A stretch of 64,000 bases of DNA from Alloyangia pacifica (GCF_020524285.1 NZ_JAIVKX010000006.1:62001-126000), one strand, 5' to 3'; shown: positions 26,241 through 36,045, numbered from the stretch's first letter. Numbers and translations: made by a program. Notes: a model not told the origin generated them from the letters alone.

Positions 26241-26612
26241 TCAGCCCGCCTTGTGCTGTTCGAGGATGTCCAGCGCGACCACCTCCAGCGCGCGGGCGTG
26301 GGTCGACTCGAGCTGCACCTTCGGCGCGCAGCCCTCGTCATGCGCCTGCAGGAAGCGCAGCGCGCAGAGGCACCACTGATCGCCCGGCTTGAGCCCCGGG
26401 AAGCGCAGCCCGGGGCGCGGGGTCGAGAGGTCGTTGCCGACATACTTGGAATAGGCGAGGAACTCGGCCGTCATCACCGCGCAGACCGTGTGGCTGCCGG
26501 CGTCCTCGGCGCAGGTGTTGCAATGGCCGTCGCGGAAATAGCCGGTCATGGGGTCGACCGAACAGGGGTGAAGCTGGCTGCCCAATACGTTGACTGCCCG
26601 ATCCTTTTGCAT
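26241..26612 (-). CDS. DUF2237 family protein
   Basis: A 123-residue protein of the DUF2237 family, identified by NVLGSQLHPCSVDPMTGYFR near residues 8-27 and a run of conserved cysteines (C17, then C31 and C34 in HCNTC, C44) followed by PGDQWCLCALR. The cysteines suggest a metal or redox role, but no activity is established for the family. The ATG at 26612 has GGAGGA 5 bases upstream. It stands alone on the minus strand, converging on the PuuR-like gene. Confidence 0.85.
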   Translation of the reverse strand: MQKDRAVNVLGSQLHPCSVDPMTGYFRDGHCNTCAEDAGSHTVCAVMTAEFLAYSKYVGNDLSTPRPGLRFPGLKPGDQWCLCALRFLQAHDEGCAPKVQLESTHARALEVVALDILEQHKAG

Positions 26613-26703
26613 CGCGTCCTCCGTTGTCTGTGTCCCCACTGCCGTCAAACCTAGAGAGCCGTCGCGCCTCGGGCAAGGCGCGCGGACGCAAGGGCGGGAT
26701 CGG

Positions 26704-27396
26704 TCAGCGGAACTTGTCGGCGAGCTTCTGCAGCGGGCTGCGGCTGTCTTCCGGAGCCGCTTCGGCGGCGGGCTTCGCGTCGTTCTTCGGCGCGGTTTCG
26801 CCCTTGGGAGCCGACTTCGACGAGCGTGGCGGCGCGACGCGCAGCGCCACGGCGTTCTGGAAGCCGGGCTTGTCGCCCTCCGCGAGCGCCTTTGCCCCGT
26901 CCGAGATGCCGCGCATCAGGTCGTCGAGCCAGCCTTCCTCGGCCTTGGCGAAATCGTGCAGCACGTAGCCCGCCACCGCCTCCTTGCGGCCCGGATGCCC
27001 GATGCCGAGACGGATGCGATGGTAGGCCTCGCCGATGTGCTGGTGGATCGAGCGCAGACCATTGTGACCGGCATGGCCGCCGCCGGTCTTCACCCGGCAC
27101 TTGCCGGGCACGAGGTCGAGCTCGTCGTGGAACACGGTGACATCGCCGGGCGCGAGCTTGAAAAAGCGCATCGCCTCGCCGACCGACTGGCCCGACAGGT
27201 TCATGAAGGTCTGCGGCTTCAGCAGCAGCACCTTCTCGGTGCCGAGCCGGCCTTCGGCCACTTCGCCCTGAAACCGCGCGCGCCACGGGGTGAAGCCGTG
27301 ATCCTCGGCGATCCGGTCGACGGCCATGAAGCCGATATTGTGCCGCGTCTTCGCGTATTTGCCGCCGGGATTGCCCAGACCCACGAAAATCTGCAC
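26704..27396 (-). CDS. pth: Peptidyl-tRNA hydrolase with C-terminal extension
   Basis: Cleaves the ester bond of peptidyl-tRNA that drops off the ribosome. The 230 residues include the N-terminal [20 protein letters not shown] with the catalytic histidine H19, the HDELDL motif and [15 protein letters not shown]. The protein is about 35 residues longer than the usual 190-195; the tail (about 195-230) is rich in lysine, alanine and glutamate and is probably disordered. The start is a GTG with GGAGAGACGCG just upstream. In many bacteria pth follows rplY; here both are on the minus strand but a small plus-strand gene lies between them. Confidence 0.95.
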   Translation of the reverse strand: MQIFVGLGNPGGKYAKTRHNIGFMAVDRIAEDHGFTPWRARFQGEVAEGRLGTEKVLLLKPQTFMNLSGQSVGEAMRFFKLAPGDVTVFHDELDLVPGKCRVKTGGGHAGHNGLRSIHQHIGEAYHRIRLGIGHPGRKEAVAGYVLHDFAKAEEGWLDDLMRGISDGAKALAEGDKPGFQNAVALRVAPPRSSKSAPKGETAPKNDAKPAAEAAPEDSRSPLQKLADKFR

Positions 27397-27472
27397 CGCG
27401 TCTCTCCGATTTGTCTCTGTTTGGCCCTAGATAGGACGGGAACGCCGATAGCACAGACAGGAAGGAGAGACC

Positions 27473-27784
27473 ATGTATCTCACGATGAACCGCTTCAAGG
27501 TGGTGCCCGAGAAGGCGGCCGAGTTCGAACAGGTCTGGGCGCAGCGCGACAGCCAGTTGAAGTCGGTGCCGGGCTTCCGCAGCTTTGCGTTGCTGAAGGG
27601 GCCGGAGCGCGAGGATCACATCCTCTATGCGTCGCACACGGTCTGGGAGGACGAAGAGAGTTTCATCGGCTGGACCAAGAGCGAGGCCTTTCGCATCGCC
27701 CACAAGGGCGCCAAGGGGCGGGCCGAGATGTACCGCGGCGGGCCCGAGTTGGAGATCTTCGAGTCGGTGATCGAGCTGGTCTGA
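27473..27784 (+). CDS. IsdG/ABM-like monooxygenase, possible heme-degrading enzyme
   Basis: A 103-residue protein of the antibiotic-biosynthesis-monooxygenase fold (a dimeric ferredoxin-like barrel). The IsdG-type catalytic triad appears in place: N6, W67 in FIGWTKS and H77 in RIAHKGA, at the same spacing as in S. aureus IsdG. That suggests heme binding and oxidative cleavage rather than a generic quinol monooxygenase. A strong AAGGAGAG lies 5 bases before the ATG. The gene is alone on the plus strand between pth and rplY, which are opposite. The fold call is solid; the heme role is inferred from the triad. Confidence 0.8.
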   Translation: MYLTMNRFKVVPEKAAEFEQVWAQRDSQLKSVPGFRSFALLKGPEREDHILYASHTVWEDEESFIGWTKSEAFRIAHKGAKGRAEMYRGGPELEIFESVIELV

Positions 27785-27867
27785 GGCCGGAGCGCAGGGC
27801 CAGCGTCCGATGCCGGAGTCCTTCGCCCCCGCATAAGGGCCTGCAATGCAAGCAGCCTGAAACGCAA

Positions 27868-27894
27868 ACGGCCCCGCCAAACTGGCGGGGCCGT
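27868..27894 (-). terminator. Intrinsic terminator downstream of rplY
   Basis: An 11-bp perfect GC-rich stem (ACGGCCCCGCC / GGCGGGGCCGT) with an AAACT loop; on the minus strand it is followed by TTTGCGTTT. It separates rplY from the convergent monooxygenase gene and may also stop that transcript. Confidence 0.75.
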
Positions 27895-27917
27895 CCGTCA
27901 TTCCGAGGGCGCGAGGA

Positions 27918-28538
27918 TTACTCCTCTGCGGCTTCCTCTTCGCCTTCTTCGGCTTCCGCCTCGACCAGACCGCGCGGTGCGGACAGGTTGGCGATCACGA
28001 AGTTGCGGTCGATGGTCGGCTTCACGCCTTCCGGCAGGACAACGTCGTTGATGTGGATCACGTCGCCGATCTGCTTGCCGGCTAGGTCCACGGTGATGTG
28101 GTCCGGGATGTCGCCGGCGAGAACGTTCAGCTCGACTTCCTGACGCACGATGGTCAGAACGCCGCCGCGCTTGAGGCCCGGAGCCTGCTCCTCGTTGATG
28201 AAATCAACGTGGATGAACAGGTTGATCCGCGAGGTGCGGCGCAGGCGCATCAGGTCGAAGTGCGTCGGCAGGTCCTTCACGACGTCGCGCTGGACGTCAC
28301 GGCAGATCACGCGCACATCTTCGTGGCCGTCGACCTTGAGGTTGAAGAGGGTCGACTTGAAGCGACCGGCCTTCAGGGTCTTGAGCAGCGCGTTGAACGG
28401 GATCTGGATCGGAAGCGGGTCTGCTTCACCACCAAAGACGATCCCCGGAACCATGCCGTCGCGACGAGCTTGCCGAGCGGCGCCCTTGCCCGTCCCCGAC
28501 CGTTCCAGGGCTACGAGATCAGGAATCTCACCAGCCAT
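27918..28538 (-). CDS. rplY: Ribosomal protein bL25, long CTC form
   Basis: Binds 5S rRNA in the 50S subunit. The 206 residues are the long CTC form: an N-terminal L25 domain (about 1-95; [20 protein letters not shown] near 16-35) followed by a C-terminal TL5/CTC domain and an acidic tail of glutamates at 190-206. Long forms are usual in Alphaproteobacteria. The ATG at 28538 has GGAGAT 5 bases upstream. It is followed by the terminator at 27868-27894, so it is not co-transcribed with pth. Confidence 0.97.
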   Translation of the reverse strand: MAGEIPDLVALERSGTGKGAARQARRDGMVPGIVFGGEADPLPIQIPFNALLKTLKAGRFKSTLFNLKVDGHEDVRVICRDVQRDVVKDLPTHFDLMRLRRTSRINLFIHVDFINEEQAPGLKRGGVLTIVRQEVELNVLAGDIPDHITVDLAGKQIGDVIHINDVVLPEGVKPTIDRNFVIANLSAPRGLVEAEAEEGEEEAAEE

Positions 28539-28713
28539 AATGTATCTCCAATGTGTCTAGGGCGGGGTGCCTCCAAGGCTGTCACCCCGCGATGAACGCA
28601 GCCCCTTAGACCGGATCGGGGTTTTCGGCAAGGGCCTATTCGCGCGAAACGCCGCTCAGCGCCGCTTTTGACGCGTCTGGACCTTCCCCGCGGGCCGTGT
28701 CACGGCTTGCGCC

Positions 28714-29856
28714 ATGAGCATCCTTTCCGACATTCGCCTGATCCGCCGCCCGCTCGCGGGCTTTGCTGCCATCGGCATCTGCTGGGGCGTCTTCGCAGGC
28801 TGCGTGCCGGCGATCAAGGCCCAGGTGGGGCTGACCGACGGCGGCCTTGGCACCGCCATGCTGGTCTCGACCTGCGGGGCGATCCTTGCCATGTGGCTGG
28901 CCCCCTGGGCCGAGGAGCGGCTGAAGGCCCTCGCGATCCCGCTTTTCACCGCGCTGCTCGGGGTCGGCTTCCTGATGCCGGGGCTCGCCGGATCCTGGGG
29001 GCAGTTCGCCGCGGCGATGCTGTTCTGCGCGGCTGCGGCGGGCACGGTGGACGTGGCGATGAACGCGCAGCTTTCGCAGCTCGAGGCGCGCTCGGGGCGG
29101 CCGCTGATGAACCTCGCCCATGGCGGCTACTCGCTGATCTACGCCTGCGCCGCGCTGGCGGCGGGCATCGCGCGGGGCGGCGGGTTGCCGCTCTGGGGCA
29201 TCTTCCTGGGCGCAGCCTGCCTGACGCTTGTGGCGGCGGTTGTCGCGCGTGGCGGCGAGGTTGTTCTGCCCGAGGAGACGACCGAGCAGACCGGACGCGC
29301 GCCGCTGCCCTGGGGGATCGTGGCGCTTGCGGGGGTGGTAATCTGCATCGGTTTCATGGCCGAGCAGGCGACCGAGGCCTGGTCGGCGCTGCATCTCGAG
29401 CGCAACCTTGGCGCCGGGGCTGTGGGCGGGGCGTTGGCGCCGACGCTGCTGGGGCTGACCATGGGCGCCGGGCGGCTGTCGGGGCAGGGGCTGATCCGGC
29501 GCCTGAACGGCGCAGGCGTTCTGGGGGCCGGGGCGGGGCTTGCCGCGCTCGGCTCGGTGACCGCCGCGCTTGCGCCGACCGCGCTCGTGGGCTGGATCGG
29601 CTTTGCGGTGCTGGGCTTCGGGGTCTCGGTGCTGGCACCCATGGCCTATGCCTGGCTCGGCGCGCGTCTGACGCCGCAGGCCCGGGCACGGGCGATCAGC
29701 CGCGCGACGGTGATCGGCTACACCGGCTTCTTCATGGGGCCGCCGATGATGGGTGGCCTGTCCGAGCTCTTCGGGCTGCGCGCCTCCTTCGGGGCGGTGG
29801 CGCTGCTGCTTCTGCTGGTGCCGCTGGTGCTGCTGCCGATGATGCTTCGGCGCTGA
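28714..29856 (+). CDS. Major facilitator superfamily permease
   Basis: A 380-residue inner-membrane protein with about twelve hydrophobic segments in two halves. The N-terminal half begins IRLIRRPLAGFAAIGICWGV, and NLAHGGYSLIYACAALAAGI near 130-149 is a typical MFS helix; a long hydrophilic central loop starts near 185 (GEVVLPEETTEQTGRAP). The length fits the smaller sugar/drug-exporter-like MFS proteins. I cannot name a substrate, and its neighbours (rplY and surf1) do not help. It is a single gene converging on surf1, with only 4 bases between the two. Confidence 0.85.
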   Translation: MSILSDIRLIRRPLAGFAAIGICWGVFAGCVPAIKAQVGLTDGGLGTAMLVSTCGAILAMWLAPWAEERLKALAIPLFTALLGVGFLMPGLAGSWGQFAAAMLFCAAAAGTVDVAMNAQLSQLEARSGRPLMNLAHGGYSLIYACAALAAGIARGGGLPLWGIFLGAACLTLVAAVVARGGEVVLPEETTEQTGRAPLPWGIVALAGVVICIGFMAEQATEAWSALHLERNLGAGAVGGALAPTLLGLTMGAGRLSGQGLIRRLNGAGVLGAGAGLAALGSVTAALAPTALVGWIGFAVLGFGVSVLAPMAYAWLGARLTPQARARAISRATVIGYTGFFMGPPMMGGLSELFGLRASFGAVALLLLLVPLVLLPMMLRR

Positions 29857-29860
29857 GCCC

Positions 29861-30610
29861 TCAGCGGGTGCGGCGGAATTCCGTCCAGATGAACAGGCCC
29901 CAGGCGGCCACCATCAGCAGCGCGAGCCCCGCCCAGGTCAGCGCGTAGCTGAGGTGCGCGTTGCGGAAGCTGATCACGGTCTGCCCGCCGCGCGGCCAGG
30001 CCCCGGGATCGGCGCCCATCTCCTGGTCGACGAAATAGGGCGCGGCGTCGTCGAACCCCTTGGCCTCGGTGATCGAGCCGATGTCGCGGCGGTACCACTG
30101 GCCGTTCTCGGGGTCGTTGTCGCGCGAGAAAAGCCAACCGCGGTCCTCGGAGATGCGCAGCAGGCCGGTGACGGTCTGCGGGCCCTCGGGCGCGTCGCGG
30201 GTGGCGGGATCCTTGAGGTTCTCGGGCACCTGGCCGCGGTTGACCATCACCACCGTGCCGTCGTCGCGGCGCAGCGGGGTCAGAACCCAGTAGGCAGGGC
30301 CGAAATCCGCGGGGGTGTAAATCTGCACTTCCTCGTCGTTGAGGAAGGTGCCGCTGAGCGTGACATGCCGGTACTCGGCGCTCTCGGCGGTGATCCCGGC
30401 CCAGTCTTCCGGGCCGGGAGCAGGGACGGGCGCGGCATGGACGCGCGCCTCGACCCTTTCGATCAGGGCCACTTTCCAGTGCAGCCGGTTCACCTGCCAG
30501 ATTGCCAGCGAGGTGAAGCCGACCAGACCGGCAAGGGCGATGAGCGTGACCACCACGATGAGTGGCCAGCGGCGGCGCTGCACGCCGGGCTTATGCGCCG
30601 CCGCGCCCAT
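29861..30610 (-). CDS. SURF1-family oxidase assembly protein
   Basis: A 249-residue membrane protein of the SURF1 family, which helps insert heme into subunit I of heme-copper oxidases. The N-terminal membrane segment (about 15-38) is followed by the family motif IWQVNRLHWKVALIERVEAR near 37-56, and a second membrane segment lies near 222-243. It is the last gene of the cyoABCD operon: its ATG overlaps the cyoD stop by one base (TGATG). Paracoccus has one SURF1 for cytochrome oxidase and another encoded with quinol oxidase genes; by position this one is the quinol-oxidase type. Confidence 0.9.
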   Translation of the reverse strand: MGAAAHKPGVQRRRWPLIVVVTLIALAGLVGFTSLAIWQVNRLHWKVALIERVEARVHAAPVPAPGPEDWAGITAESAEYRHVTLSGTFLNDEEVQIYTPADFGPAYWVLTPLRRDDGTVVMVNRGQVPENLKDPATRDAPEGPQTVTGLLRISEDRGWLFSRDNDPENGQWYRRDIGSITEAKGFDDAAPYFVDQEMGADPGAWPRGGQTVISFRNAHLSYALTWAGLALLMVAAWGLFIWTEFRRTR

Positions 30611-31005
30611 CAGTTGTGGTCCTCGTGACCGGACATGCTGGCGCCCGGGGTGGCCTCGGGATCCATGACCATGTTGCCCTCGGTCATCGGCATCATGTTG
30701 GCGTTCATGTTGTGCATGACCCAGAGCGAGCCGGCCAGAACGATCGCCACGATGACCACCGCGAGCACGGTCGCCGCGAGGGTCCAGCCCTCTTCGGTGC
30801 TGCTCTTGAGGTGCAGGAAGTACACCAGGTGCACGACGATCTGGACGGCGCCCAGACCCATGATGATCGCCACCAGGGTCGACGGAGCGATGTCGGTCTC
30901 CATCATGACCAGCGCGAAGGGAATGATGCTCAAGATCGCCGCGAGGGCGAAACCGGTCATCAGCTGGCCCATGGTGCCGTGCGATGTGTCGGAATGTGCG
31001 CTCAT
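30610..31005 (-). CDS. cyoD: Cytochrome bo-type ubiquinol oxidase subunit IV
   Basis: A small membrane subunit of 131 residues with three hydrophobic segments (about 14-35, 43-62 and 75-98). The pattern LVAIIMGLGAVQIVVHLVYF near 45-64 is typical of CyoD. The C-terminal tail is rich in methionine, histidine and acidic residues (NMNANMMPMTEGNM near 100-113), which is longer than in E. coli and could bind metal. The start at 31005 overlaps the cyoC stop by one base, so subunits III, IV and SURF1 are translationally coupled. Confidence 0.93.
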   Translation of the reverse strand: MSAHSDTSHGTMGQLMTGFALAAILSIIPFALVMMETDIAPSTLVAIIMGLGAVQIVVHLVYFLHLKSSTEEGWTLAATVLAVVIVAIVLAGSLWVMHNMNANMMPMTEGNMVMDPEATPGASMSGHEDHN

Positions 31006-31634
31006 CAGATCAGCCTCACGAGGTAGACGAAGGAGAACACCCCGATCCAGACGAGATCGAGGAAGTGCCAGAACATGCTCAGCGTGGCGAGACGCTGCAT
31101 GTTCGCCGGGATCATGCCCTTCATGCGGATCTGCGCGATCATCACGCAGAGCCAGACGAGGCCGAAGGTCACGTGCAGACCGTGGGTGCCGACCAGCAGG
31201 AAGAAGGCCGACAGGAAGCCCGAACGGTCGGGGCCCGCGCCGATGTGGATCAGGTGGTTGAACTCGTAGAGTTCCATCCCGATGAAGCCCGCACCGAACA
31301 GGCCGGTGATCACCAGCCACAGGGTGGTGGCGTCCATGTCGTGCTTGTCGGCCTTCAGCATGGCGACGCCGAAGGTGACCGAGGAGATCAGCAGCAGCGC
31401 CGTCTCGGCGAGCACGAAGCCGGGCTCGAAGAGATCCTTGGGACCGGGGCCCCCGGCGAAGTTGTTGCCCAGCACGGCGTAGGCGGCGAAGAGCGATGCA
31501 AAGATGATGCAGTCGCTCATCAGGTAGATCCAGAACCCGATGGGGGTGGGGCTGGCGTGGTGATGATCGGGGTGGTGGTCGGGGCCGTTAGGCCCCTCCA
31601 CGCGTCCGGTCAGCGGAGTGTCGAGCATGGTCAT
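31005..31634 (-). CDS. cyoC: Cytochrome bo-type ubiquinol oxidase subunit III
   Basis: A membrane subunit of 209 residues with five hydrophobic segments. It has a histidine-rich N-terminus ([10 protein letters not shown] near 20-29), then [20 protein letters not shown] and the [20 protein letters not shown] segment typical of oxidase subunit III. The first two helices of cytochrome c oxidase subunit III are missing, as expected for the quinol-oxidase form. The ATG at 31634 overlaps the cyoB stop by four bases. Confidence 0.95.
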   Translation of the reverse strand: MTMLDTPLTGRVEGPNGPDHHPDHHHASPTPIGFWIYLMSDCIIFASLFAAYAVLGNNFAGGPGPKDLFEPGFVLAETALLLISSVTFGVAMLKADKHDMDATTLWLVITGLFGAGFIGMELYEFNHLIHIGAGPDRSGFLSAFFLLVGTHGLHVTFGLVWLCVMIAQIRMKGMIPANMQRLATLSMFWHFLDLVWIGVFSFVYLVRLI

Positions 31635-33628
31635 GCGACCTCTCCCTTCGCTTCCGTTTCAGCGACCTTTGCCGCCGGGATCCAGTGATCCTGATTGTAG
31701 TTGAAGGTATGCGCGATCACCGTCGCGATCATGCCGATGAAGGTGATCGCGGCGAGCCACCAGATGTACCAGATCATCGCGAAGCCGAAGACCAGGGCCA
31801 TGGCGGCAACGATGATGCCGGTGGCCGTGTTGTTCGGCATGTGGATGTCCGAGTAGTTGGTGGACCACTTGAACCCGTCCTGTTTCATCTTCCAGAAGGC
31901 GTCACGGCCGGAGACCACCACGTCCTGCGGGAAGTTGTAGTTGGCGGGCGGCGACTGGGTTGCCCAGTCGAGGGTGCGCGCGTTCCACGGATCGTTGCCG
32001 ACGGCCAGCTCCTTGCGGCGCAGGATCGAGACGGCAAAGTTGATGAAGCCGCAGGCGATGCCACAGGCGATCAGCACCGCGCCGAAGGCGGCGATGATGA
32101 AGTAGATCTGCCAGGCCTGGTCCATGTAGCTCTGCAGGCGGCGCGTCACGCCCATCAGGCCGAGCGCATAGAGCGGCATGAAGGCGAAGTAGAAGCCCAC
32201 GCACCAGAACCAGAAGGTGCGGCGTCCCCATTTGTCGTCCAGCTTGAAGCCGAAGGCCTTGGGCCACCAGAAGGTGACGGCGGCATAGACCCCGAACACC
32301 ACGCCGCCGATGATGACGTTGTGGAAGTGGGCGATGAGGAACAGCGTGTTGTGCAGTTGGAAGTCCACGGGCGGAACGGCCAGCAGGACGCCGGTCATGC
32401 CGCCGATGGCGAAGGTGACGATGAAGCCGGTGGTCCAGAGCATCGGCACTTCGAACTGCACGCGCCCCTTGTACATGGTGAAGAGCCAGTTGAAGACCTT
32501 AACCCCGGTGGGCACCGCGATGATCATCGTGGTGATGCCGAAGAAGGTGTTCACGTTGGCGCCGGAGCCCATGGTGAAGAAGTGGTGCAGCCACACGATG
32601 AACGACAGCACCATGATGCAGGCGGTCGCCCAGACCATCGTCTTGTAGCCGAACAGCGGCTTGCCCGAGAAAGTCTGCACGATTTCCGAAAACACGCCGA
32701 AGATCGGCAGGATCAGGATGTAGACCTCGGGGTGACCCCAGATCCAGATCAGGTTCACGTACATCATGGCGTTGCCGCCGAGATCGTTGGTGAAGAAGTG
32801 GAAATCGAGGTAGCGGTCGAGCGTCAGCATGGTGAGCGTGGCGGTCAGCACCGGGAAGGCCGCGACGATCAGCACGTTGGTGCACAGCGTGGTCCAGGTG
32901 AAGACCGGCATGTCGAACAGCTTCATGCCCTTGGCGCGCATCTTGAAGATGGTCGCCAGAAGGTTCACGCCCGACAGCGTCGTGCCGACACCGGCGATCT
33001 GCAGCGCCCAGAGGTAGTAGTCCACGCCGGGTCCATGCGAGAAGGCCGATCCCGACAGCGGCGGGAAGGCCAGCCAGCCGACACGGGCGAACTCCCCGAT
33101 GAACAGCGAGATGTTCACCAGCAGCGCACCGGCCACCGTCATCCAGAACGAGAAGTTGTTCAGGAAGGGGAAGGCCACGTCGCGGGCACCGATCTGCGTC
33201 GGCATGACGAAGTTCATGATGCCGGTGATGAAGGCCATCGCCACGAAGAAGATCATGATCACGCCGTGGGCGGTGAAGACCTGGTCGTAGTGGTGCGGGG
33301 GCAGGTAGCCCTCGGCACCGCCGGCCGCCATGGCCTGCTGGGCGCGCATCATCAGCGCGTCGGCAAAGCCGCGGATGAACATCACGAAGCCGAGCACCAT
33401 GTACATGATGCCGATCTTCTTGTGGTCGACGCTGGTGAGCCAGTCACGCCAGAGCGGGCCCCAGAGCTTGAAGTAGGTCATCAGGATCAGCGCGGCGATG
33501 CCGCCCAGAACGATGGCCGAGAAGGTGCCGACGAGGATCGGCTCGTGGTAGGGAATCCAGTCGAGGGTCAGGCGGCCGAAGAGCGGCGACCAGGTCTCGG
33601 GGGCTTGGACATGGGCTTCAGTTGCCAT
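31631..33628 (-). CDS. cyoB: Cytochrome bo-type ubiquinol oxidase subunit I
   Basis: The catalytic, proton-pumping subunit that reduces oxygen to water; 665 residues and about fifteen membrane segments. Metal ligands are visible: low-spin heme histidine in [12 protein letters not shown], the Cu-B histidine cross-linked to tyrosine in WGHPEVY, the Cu-B pair in WLHHFFT, and the heme histidines in [12 protein letters not shown] start at the ATG at 33628, whose GAGGGAG is well spaced, rather than an in-frame ATG at 33646. The start overlaps the cyoA reading frame by 11 bases. Confidence 0.96.
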   Translation of the reverse strand: MATEAHVQAPETWSPLFGRLTLDWIPYHEPILVGTFSAIVLGGIAALILMTYFKLWGPLWRDWLTSVDHKKIGIMYMVLGFVMFIRGFADALMMRAQQAMAAGGAEGYLPPHHYDQVFTAHGVIMIFFVAMAFITGIMNFVMPTQIGARDVAFPFLNNFSFWMTVAGALLVNISLFIGEFARVGWLAFPPLSGSAFSHGPGVDYYLWALQIAGVGTTLSGVNLLATIFKMRAKGMKLFDMPVFTWTTLCTNVLIVAAFPVLTATLTMLTLDRYLDFHFFTNDLGGNAMMYVNLIWIWGHPEVYILILPIFGVFSEIVQTFSGKPLFGYKTMVWATACIMVLSFIVWLHHFFTMGSGANVNTFFGITTMIIAVPTGVKVFNWLFTMYKGRVQFEVPMLWTTGFIVTFAIGGMTGVLLAVPPVDFQLHNTLFLIAHFHNVIIGGVVFGVYAAVTFWWPKAFGFKLDDKWGRRTFWFWCVGFYFAFMPLYALGLMGVTRRLQSYMDQAWQIYFIIAAFGAVLIACGIACGFINFAVSILRRKELAVGNDPWNARTLDWATQSPPANYNFPQDVVVSGRDAFWKMKQDGFKWSTNYSDIHMPNNTATGIIVAAMALVFGFAMIWYIWWLAAITFIGMIATVIAHTFNYNQDHWIPAAKVAETEAKGEVA

Positions 33629-34700
33629 CGTGCGCTGCTCCCTCATGGGTGTTCATGGAAAGGGTTTCGCCGTCCGCGTGACCACCGTGGGCCGGGGCGG
33701 AGGGCGTTGCCGGCTCGCCGATCAGATTGCCGAAGCCGTCGATCGCGCGCTGGTCGTCGTATTGGTACATGTGCTTGTTGGCGATCCCGTCGAGGCCGCC
33801 GCCGCCCATCTCGTCCTGCATCATCATCTGATCCATGCAGACCTTGCCCTCGTCGACGCAGAGACCACGGATGCGGTCGAAGAGATTCTCGTCGACGCCG
33901 CTGTAGTACTGCACCTCGTTGGCCATCGAGGGCACTTCGAGATCGAGGTAGGCTTCGCGCGACAGCTCGTCGTTCGAGGCGCGGGCCTTTTCGACCCACT
34001 GGTCGAAATCGGCATCGCTCATCGCCAGCGTGTCGAAGTGCATCTCCGAGAAGCCGGGGCCCGAGTAGTGCGCCGCCTGGCCGAAGTAGGTGCCTTCCTC
34101 ATCTGCGATGAGATGCAGCTTCGTCTCCATGCCGGCCATCGTGTAGATCATGCCGCCGAGCGCGGGGACCGAGAAGGTGGTCATCACGGTCGAGGAGGTC
34201 AGGCGCAGGTTGATCGGACGGTTCGCCGGAACGGCCAGTTCGTTGACCGAGGCCACGCCCTGTTCGGGGTAGATGAACAGCCATTTCCAGTCGAGCGAGA
34301 CCACGTCCACCTCGATCGGCTCGCCGATCTCGGTGCCGATCTCCGCCGCGTCGAGCGGGCGGTAGGGGTCGAGCCGGTGCGTGTAGATGTAGGTGTACAC
34401 GCCGAGGATCGCGACGATGATAATAGGCACGCCCCAGAGCACGTATTCGAGCTTGGTCGAGTGGGACCATTCCGGCGCGTAGTCGGATTGGTCCGGACGG
34501 TCGGCGCGGTAGCGCAGCGGGAACCAGATGGCCATGAAAATGACCGGGATGATCACGATCAGCATGAGCAGGGTCGAGATGACCAGCAGGTCACGCTGCT
34601 CGGCGGCCACCCAGCCCGACGGTGCAAGCACGTCGTACTGGCATGCCGACAGGCTCGCGACCGCTCCCAGCAGGATCGGAATTTTGAACGATAGTCTCAA
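33618..34700 (-). CDS. cyoA: Cytochrome bo-type ubiquinol oxidase subunit II (lipoprotein)
   Basis: The 360-residue subunit that faces the periplasm and helps bind quinol. It has a lipoprotein signal with lipobox LSAC (C20), two membrane segments (about 38-60 and 80-100) and a cupredoxin domain. The region that in cytochrome c oxidase carries the dinuclear Cu-A ligands has no paired cysteines, which marks it as quinol oxidase. The start codon is TTG (34698-34700) with GAGG 6 bases upstream; no ATG or GTG is available in frame before the signal peptide. The operon continues with cyoB. Confidence 0.95.
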   Translation of the reverse strand: MRLSFKIPILLGAVASLSACQYDVLAPSGWVAAEQRDLLVISTLLMLIVIIPVIFMAIWFPLRYRADRPDQSDYAPEWSHSTKLEYVLWGVPIIIVAILGVYTYIYTHRLDPYRPLDAAEIGTEIGEPIEVDVVSLDWKWLFIYPEQGVASVNELAVPANRPINLRLTSSTVMTTFSVPALGGMIYTMAGMETKLHLIADEEGTYFGQAAHYSGPGFSEMHFDTLAMSDADFDQWVEKARASNDELSREAYLDLEVPSMANEVQYYSGVDENLFDRIRGLCVDEGKVCMDQMMMQDEMGGGGLDGIANKHMYQYDDQRAIDGFGNLIGEPATPSAPAHGGHADGETLSMNTHEGAAHDGN

Positions 34701-35253
34701 GTCAGCCTCGCAGGTCTTTCCGGATCGGCGGATGAGAGGAGGAGGCCGGTCCGGGAGAACAATTCGGGCGCACTCAGAACGGGCGCGTCCGTTACAGGTG
34801 GGTCGCGCGTAGAATGCTGCAGGCGCGAACCGAATAGGTCATTCCGTCGCACATGTTTGCCGTTCAGCTTTGCGTGACGAAACGTGCGGCGCCGCGACTC
34901 GTTCGCCGCGCGCGCTGGAAATAGACCGGGCCGGGGCGGAGTTTCTAGGGAAATCATGCGGAAGACCGCATCATTTTGCGTGGCTGCGGAGCCGCCGGGT
35001 CGGCGGCGCTTCGCCGATAAAGGCATCGCGCGTTGCGGTTGCGCTAAGCGCGGACACAAAAAGTTGAATAGTAACCTCCGCAACTTGTGCCGTCCTTTTG
35101 AGACAAGGCGGGCCGCGCGGTTGCGGGAAGCCGCAACCCGCCCGACGCCGAAGGCGGAGATTCGCCGTCGCTTGGCGGCGGGTTTGGGATGCTCTAAGGC
35201 TTGCCGGGCCGGCTGCGCGCAGCCGGTTCTTGTTTCCGAGCCGGAGAGTGCCG
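34701..35253. other. Hairpin-rich intergenic region upstream of cyoA
   Basis: A 553-base divergent gap with no convincing gene in any frame. It contains perfect hairpins at 34956-34971 (ATGCGG-AAGA-CCGCAT, followed by a TTTT), 34991-35007 (GCCGCCG-GGT-CGGCGGC), 35119-35138 (GGTTGCGG-GAAG-CCGCAACC) and 35209-35226 (an 18-base palindrome followed by TTCTTGTTT on the plus strand). A 6-bp inverted AAGTTG/CAACTT pair lies near 35061-35086. It must hold the cyo promoter on the minus strand, but I could not place it. A noncoding RNA is possible. Confidence 0.5.
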
Positions 35254-36000
35254 ATGACCGCCCCCAGAGATCTGTCCGATTTTGTCGCTGCACTGCAGCG
35301 CGCGCATGAGACCGGGGCGCGTTTCGCGCCGGCGCCGGGCGACATGGCGCTGCCCGAGAGCCGCAGCGAGAGCCTCGTGGTTCAGGCCGAGGTGGCCCGC
35401 CTGCGCGGTGCCGTGGCGGGCTTCAAGGTCGCCGCGGGTACGGGCGTGGTCGCGCCCGTGGTCGCACCGATCGCGGCGGCGGATGTTGTCGCCGACGGTG
35501 GCAAGGCCGCGGTGAAGGACCAGCTCGGCATCGAGCTGGAAATCGGCTTCGAGCTGCTCCAGCCGCTGCCGGGACCGGGCCTTCCCGAGCCGGTGGAAGC
35601 CTATTTCGCGCCGCGCCCGGTGATCGAGCTGGTGGACACGCGGCTCGAGGGCGAGAGCGCCGGTGCGCCGCTGCTCAAGCTCGCCGACATGCAGATCAAC
35701 GCGGGCCTGGTGTCGGGTGCGGCGCTCGAGGGCTGGGACGGCAGCGATTTCGGTGCGGTCGAGGCGCGGCTGGTGTGCGGCGAGACGGTCGTGCTGGATG
35801 GGTCCGCGACGGTGCCGGGCGGCTCGGCGCTGGCCAACCTGCGGCTCTTCTGCGAGGTGATCGGCGAGCACTGCGGCGGGCTGCAGCCGGGGCAGGTGGT
35901 GATCACCGGCTCGCTCTGCGGGCTGCCCTACTTCCCGGCGGGCACCGAGGTTTCGGGCGAGATCTCCGGGCTGGGCCCGGTGGCGGTGTCGCTGGTCTGA
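35254..36000 (+). CDS. 2-keto-4-pentenoate hydratase/fumarylacetoacetase-like protein
   Basis: A 248-residue protein related to the hydratase/decarboxylase (MhpD/FAH-like) fold. GIELEIGFELLQPL near 90-103 carries the paired acidic residues typical of metal binding in the family; further features are PVIELVDTR (near 123-131), LADMQINAGLVSG (near 145-157), and a C-terminal GQVVITGSLCGLPYFPAGTE. These last elements match the conserved tail of 2-oxopent-4-enoate hydratases. No other aromatic catabolism gene is nearby, so the substrate is unknown. The ATG at 35254 has GGAGAG about 7 bases upstream. It is a stand-alone gene that ends before the strong terminator at 36046. Confidence 0.8.
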   Translation: MTAPRDLSDFVAALQRAHETGARFAPAPGDMALPESRSESLVVQAEVARLRGAVAGFKVAAGTGVVAPVVAPIAAADVVADGGKAAVKDQLGIELEIGFELLQPLPGPGLPEPVEAYFAPRPVIELVDTRLEGESAGAPLLKLADMQINAGLVSGAALEGWDGSDFGAVEARLVCGETVVLDGSATVPGGSALANLRLFCEVIGEHCGGLQPGQVVITGSLCGLPYFPAGTEVSGEISGLGPVAVSLV

Positions 36001-36045
36001 AATGGTCGTGCCTCACCCGCAGCGGTGAGGTCACTCTAAAAAACA

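Noticed and set aside
31685-34111. An 808-codon frame opposite cyoB and cyoA
   Set aside because: It is antisense to the oxidase genes, which have all their heme and copper ligands. It is rich in His, Asp and Arg, as is typical of shadow frames.
34697-35293. A 198-codon minus-strand frame in the gap upstream of cyoA
   Set aside because: It has a very basic composition, no ribosome site, and it crosses four hairpins. I treat the region as noncoding.
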